Assembly (NCBI RefSeq): GCF_905220565.1
Contig: NC_059398.1
Location: 17,505,210-17,569,209 of the forward strand
Direction: 5' to 3'
DNA length: 64,000 bases
DNA from: Melitaea cinxia
Taxonomy: Eukaryota; Arthropoda; Insecta; Lepidoptera; Nymphalidae
The notes under the pieces are model-generated. The model worked only from the letters and a program-made list of their open reading frames with translations. It did no database searches and was not told the DNA's origin. Position numbers and translations under genes: made by a program. Shown piece by piece: positions 58,991 to 64,000 of this stretch. Numbering within the stretch: position 1 is the first letter of the stretch; every line of letters starts with the position of its first letter.

Positions 58991-59277
58991 TCTTGAATTT
59001 ATAATGATAATGAATAAACATAATTGTATTGTCACCAAAATCCAAAGTGTATACAAAATTTCAGATTAATCGGTTGACAGGAAGAGGGTGAAATTTGAAT
59101 TACTAAATTTGACCCAAGAATAAAAAATAAAACAAACGGGGTGAGCTAAATAAAACCGTTTAAAAAACGGAAATTTCCAGAAAATCATGTACCTACAAAT
59201 ATTAATAATATCACATTTATATCAGAACAATCAAAGTTTTAGATCGTTGAAAAAATTATTGTATTTTTAAAATCATC

Positions 59278-59590
59278 ACTTCAGCCTATGGCAGTCCACT
59301 GCTGGACAGAGGCCTCCCCAAGTTCGCGCCAGACTTCCCGGTTTTCCGCAATCCCCATCCAGCCTACACCGGCAATCTTACGTAGATCGTCGGTCTAACG
59401 GGCCGGAGAACGTCCGACACTGCGTTTGCCAAGACGCGGTCTCCACTCCAGGACCCGTCTGCCACTTCAACTTGCTAATTCTGTGGGCTATGTCGGTTAC
59501 TTTCGTTCTCTCGCGAATAGTCTCATTTCTAATCCTATCTTTGAGAGAAACCCCAAGCATAGCCTGTTCCATTGCATAAAAAATAATATT
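59278..59590 (-). pseudogene. RTE-clade LINE reverse transcriptase, C-terminal fragment
   Basis: On the minus strand a frame reads MLGVSLKDRIRNETIRER then KVTDIAHRISKLKWQ, the conserved C-terminal part of endonuclease/reverse-transcriptase proteins of insect RTE-type LINEs. After an internal deletion the frame shifts to RVLEWRPRLGKRSVGR, a stop where Trp is usual, TDDLRKIAG, and finally GIAENREVWRELGEA plus SVQQWTAIG at the 3' end (59278). The catalytic palm and endonuclease are missing. This is a 5'-truncated dead copy. Confidence 0.85.
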
Positions 59591-61761
59591 AATAATAATA
59601 AATAAATAAAAAAACCAGCCTGCGTGAAGCAAAACTAATAGAAATCAAGATAAAAATTCAATAATTACACAAAGCCAGCGAATAATCGAAACAATATCAA
59701 ACATTATGTACTGTACGCTTCAAAATATCAATACGGTAGTCCATGAATTTGTATGCATCATCGTACATAACATGCAGTCGGAGACATGCGCAAAGAGAGA
59801 ATGATTTGACTTATCCTTCAATTTCATCCTTCCTTTGCGGTTGAGTAAAAAAATTACTATAAAAGTAATTCCTTAAAATATGTTTGAATTATTTATACAC
59901 GATATCCATAAGTCATCTTAAAGTATAACTTTTGGAAGTTATAAGATGAGTTTTGATGACCGACCAAATAAAACAATAAATCTTGTATCACTAGGAGTAT
60001 AAAAAAAAAACAGTTAATCAATCTCTGAAATTGAACCGAACAAAGTTGCTGACGCGACTCGTAATTAATAACTTCAAATAAATTGAAAATCTGCAGTTAA
60101 AAAAATGTTTCTATTAAACACAAACGCTTAATATAAATAACAAAGTATATTCAGAAAAAGCAATTAGCGATAAATACCTTGTAAAAATAATTGGAACACA
60201 AAAAATAATCCTTGGAATCATTATCCGTAAACGGTACAAACGAAAATGATTATAATGCATAAGGGAACAGAGTCTATATTGTAATATCCGTATCTATGTT
60301 ATATTCGGGCTTATTATTTTGCTAATTGAGTTGTACAGTAACTCCCTGGCGTTCAGCCAGGGGACAGGGCTTTTCACTTCAACGGGATTATAACATCCAT
60401 GTAGCATAATATGAATGGATCTTCTATTGATTTTGGATTAACGAAAGCGAAGTCGAAAATTTTGAAAACGATTTGAAATTGATAAATCAATCAACAAAAC
60501 ACAATTTTATTACAATAAAATAAAATTTGAACTCCTAAAGAATAAGATAGTCACCCCAGTTATTAAGATGATGATTCCATATTTAGGATTATAGGATTTG
60601 AGTTGAAACAAAAAGGCAAAATTAATAACATTCCCAGTAACGCTAATCTCGAAGGATAGAAAAATTATTAAAAGATCTCCAAAACAATTCAACGTGTCCG
60701 TCGACCGAACATCCAAAAGAACAGTGCCATCCGAGAGTCCGATCACAAAGCCTCTATTCGACAAAATCTCAAGAGACGCTGGCCGAGATGGAATAATTTA
60801 AATATAAATCCGTGGAACCCCGATGCTGGAACGCAATAAAACACAAAAAGAAATCCATCCAGAGCTGACGAAGTAATCCCAGCCGTTGTTGAGCCACGAA
60901 AATTTATTTCGAGCCGAATCTTTGCATAATACTCCGTTATTAACGGCCCCTTAGACGGTGTATGAAACACTCAAATTATTTTACTGTCCGGCATAATATT
61001 TAGACATATTCCTTTTTTTTTGCAAATAAAGATGGAGGCGACTTTGACAAACGGTTAGAATATTTTATTATGTAAATCGTGTCCTTCCTTGCCTTGGGTA
61101 TTGTAATAAAAATAATTGGAATACGCAGGTACGACATTTCATATTTTACATCTATTTTGCGAAGTAAAACATTCAGTTATTTATAAATCTGTATTTACAA
61201 AACAGAACACCTACGTAAAGATAAAACCAATATATTAGGTAATCTAATTCTATTTTTAGGCATTGTTGGAAGTTCCTTACGGCAGGCTTGACATTTGGCT
61301 GGGCGAGCGAACTGAAAAAAAAATGTGATACTAAAACCGTAAGAAAAATATATGACAGAAGTGACGTAATATCAGTCACACGACCGTATAATATGTTGAT
61401 GTTTGTAAAACTAAAATATTACAGTAAACTTTTTTTTAAATTATTTATGTAATTTTATACTGTCGACCAAAATAAATAAAGACATATGTTTGTTTTGTTT
61501 CACTTAATAGTTTGAATTATTATTATTATTTTTTATTTTACGGTATTTTTTACTTTCTAAAATACTTAATTTTCTAAAAACTTTTATGTACTTAATTAAA
61601 AACCAATCAACAAAATAAAAAAAAATCAAGAACTAGAAAATATATATAAAATTCAACATTTTTTCTTTCAAATTGTGTTGCTTCTATACTATGCGAAGGA
61701 ACTTCGTTCCTACCTGGTGTCCCATGACACCACATAATTTTTATATTTGTTGTTTTTTTAC
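59591..61761. other. Spacer
   Basis: 60650-60970 is less AT-rich and has open frames on both strands (60510-60764 and 60743-60970, minus), none with a known motif. Confidence 0.5.
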
Positions 61762-61976
61762 AACTAGGTCAGAAAACAAACGTACGGCTTACCTGATGGT
61801 AAGCCATTACCGTACCTTATAGACAGACGCAATACCAGAAGCAAGCGCGTTGTCGACCCTTTCTCCAATTCTCCCCAGGAACTCTCCTTACTCATCAGTC
61901 ACCTTACTCATCAACAGGAACACGACACTGATTGAAAGCAGTGTTATTTAGCTGTGATCATCCTGCTGTGCCCACA
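61762..61976 (-). repeat. Interspersed repeat family A, diverged copy
   Basis: ACTAGGTCAGAAAACAAACG, CTGATGGTAAGCCATTACCG, CACCTTACTCATCAACAGGA and CATCCTGCTGTGCCCA in family order, minus strand. Confidence 0.8.
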
Positions 61977-63008
61977 CTTGTGTACTTCAGTTTAGGTGTA
62001 AATTGATTAAAAAAAGTTAATTAGAACATTAGACGGATATCAATAGGAGGATATCATCACACATCACATGTTAAGAATTTCTTATAATTTAAATATTAAA
62101 CTTTAATTACACCGCCATTAAGTATTTTGATGCTTCAAAGTGCTCGACCCACATAAAGCGGTATTTGAATGTGGTCCCTTATGCAGCAACTGAGTACACT
62201 CGTACAAAATTGGGCCAGTTGTGCTAAATTTATTTCATTCAACTATACGCTCTCAAACGTTTCGACTAAAAACTTTCCCTTTTATGAAGCGCAAAAGCAG
62301 TGTACACTAATAGAGACTATCAGATCGATACAATAGAGTGTATTTTTGATCCACACGATTTATATTGACGTTAGTTTTGGTTCCTTGTTAATAAAAATCT
62401 ATTTTTTTTGTAGCGTTAACATTTTAAAAGTGTGTCTAAAATTCTACTCGAGATAAGCATTTTTTATTTTATCGCTTATTCAGCTTTATTAAGTTTAAGA
62501 AGATCAAAAGCTTCTTAAAAAACCAATAATTTAGAAAAAAATTTGATTAGTACTGTCCACCAAATTAACGCAAGCAGTTTAAGAAGTATCAATTAAGTTT
62601 ATCTAAAATTTATTATTTAAATTTTATCCCTTTAGCACTTTTGTCGTTTCATGCTAAATTTAATAATTTTTAGTATCCTCGTCTAGACGTAAGTAATCTT
62701 TCAAATAACATGACACATCACATAATGTAAGCGGTATCACAGCGACGTCTTTATGTTTCGGAGTGGGGGGCAATCGTTATAATGAAGTCTCCGATGTATT
62801 TATAAAATGTCAAGTTAGCAGATGTTTGAACCCACATTATGTGCTGACTTCGCGTCTGACGAATGTAATGGTCGACACAAACGACAATAAATATATTCTT
62901 AAGTACTCGAATGAATATTCAAAGTGAGGTTTATCCTCTAAATTTTGTTCTTTCACTAGAAGTTTTCAGAAAATGTGAGATAATAATAAAAATAAATAAT
63001 AAATAAAA
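61977..63008. other. AT-rich spacer
   Basis: Nothing recognised. Confidence 0.6.
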
Positions 63009-63160
63009 GCGTCACACTCAATGGGCCCCCGCAGGAGTTACTCCTGTATCGGGGATCCGTAAACACACACAATGCACAAGCACAAACGCCCAGACCACGA
63101 CAAACCCGCCACAGCCAGCGCAACAGCCAGTGCTGTAATCGCTGCGCCAACGCGTCGTCA
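63009..63160 (-). mobile_element. tRNA-headed SINE with alternative 3' end, second copy
   Basis: Same organisation as the 52.9-kb copy (GCGTTGGCGCAGCGATTACA, GTCGTGGTCTGGGCGTTTGT, CCATTGAGTGTGACGCTTTT), but a deletion in the head removes the B box. Confidence 0.8.
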
Positions 63161-64000
63161 GAAAAAGATGGAATTCAAGGTAGCATTGAAAAATATTAGC
63201 CAGCGTTATTTTACGATTTGAAGATACTTAAGGGCTTTCGTCCTGTACACTAAGCTTAAGTCTAAATTAAACAACTACAACCATTTTACAATAAGCAATG
63301 AAATTTTGATGAGTTGTTGTCGTAAAGATTATTATTGTTAATTGTAGACAAAGGAGAGTTGTATAGATCAACTGTGCTTTCAAGTTAATATTTTCGGTCG
63401 CTGTGTATTACGCATTTAAAGCTGTTAGGCTCGCTAAAATAGGTCGCTATTTAACGGCAATATGAACTTTTATTTGAAATAAAAATAGCTGCAAACCTTC
63501 TCGTACATGAAGAAAGAAGCCTATGGAAATCAGGTAATATGTGTAAGTACGCAATTATCATTCTTTAAAACTTTTAATTATAGAAACATAACTAAGCTAT
63601 TTTTCGCAGGGTACACGTGAATTACAACTTTTTTTTTGTTTTATTTATCGTAGAAATTATATAAGTATTAGCCGAGCAATGTACTATAATTACAATCGAA
63701 AAAGGGAAAAAACTATTTGATTTCACACTAGCTTCATTGATTGAAGTGTTAAACCAAATTAAAAATCGATTCATTCACGTCATCTCAGATAGGTAGGTAT
63801 TGTGATTTAATGAATGATTCGCTCATACTCAAACGAGACACAACGACGTTCGTTAGTAGCTGAGATTTCAAAAGAATCACTAAGTTTCCTTTTCGTTGTC
63901 GGCTTAAGTCTTGAAACATCTTAGTCATTTTCCAACAGTCATGCAGATAGCTCGAATTACACCACGATATCTTTATCTGTTCGTTCTATTTTAAAATCTT
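63161..64000. other. Spacer
   Basis: Nothing recognised to the end of the window. Confidence 0.6.

Noticed and set aside
1..64000. CRISPR arrays, operons or bacterial ribosome-binding sites
   Set aside because: The repeats, tRNA-headed SINEs and transposon types show eukaryotic DNA; no spaced short repeats of CRISPR type are present.

Overview
The window looks like lepidopteran (butterfly or moth) nuclear DNA. It is AT-rich, contains no multi-exon host gene that I can recognise, and is dense in interspersed repeats of the kinds common in that order: tRNA-headed SINEs, RTE-clade LINE 3' fragments, piggyBac, mariner and hAT relatives, and 'ACTAGCTG' families. The assignment is inferred from repeat types, not from a host gene. 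It could be an intergenic stretch or a large intron.

Only two stretches are convincingly protein-coding, and both belong to transposons. At 7028-8360 is a structurally complete piggyBac-like element: TTAA flanks, 9-bp terminal and 24-bp subterminal inverted repeats, and a recognisable promoter and small intron. Its open 198-residue reading frame joins the transposase N-terminus directly to the C-terminal cysteine-rich DNA-binding domain, skipping the whole catalytic core. At about 55433-56722 is a mariner element whose 349-codon transposase (minus strand) carries one nonsense codon and one single-base deletion.

The rest is a mosaic. (1) 0-6 kb: old repeats, a 576-bp foldback with a TA microsatellite core (3591-4166) and a GC-richer unique patch (4640-4870). 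(2) 6.3-15.9 kb: SINE, piggyBac-like element, several ACTAGCTG-type copies and a five-unit tandem array of about 282 bp. (3) 16-27 kb: AT-rich spacer, a MITE-like unit (19766-20090), a long copy of an AACCGACTTC-ended element, and an 828-bp hAT-type element (24268-25095) with an 8-bp target duplication and a 51-nt near-perfect palindrome. (4) 28-54 kb: mostly spacer with SINE, LINE and family A copies. (5) 54.8-59.6 kb: a second tRNA-like element, the mariner, a 765-bp unit with 180-bp near-identical inverted arms, a 118-bp minisatellite and an RTE LINE fragment. (6) 59.6-64 kb: spacer with two repeats.

Three points stand out. The piggyBac-like element encodes what resembles a KP-type repressor and carries an extra exact 22-bp copy of its subterminal motif inside its own 5' intron, which suggests autoregulation. 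Two tRNA-Thr-like cloverleaves sit inside palindromic flanks, as if capping long hairpins. SINE families B and D share their 3' tail with the RTE LINE fragments in the same window, as expected if that LINE mobilises them.
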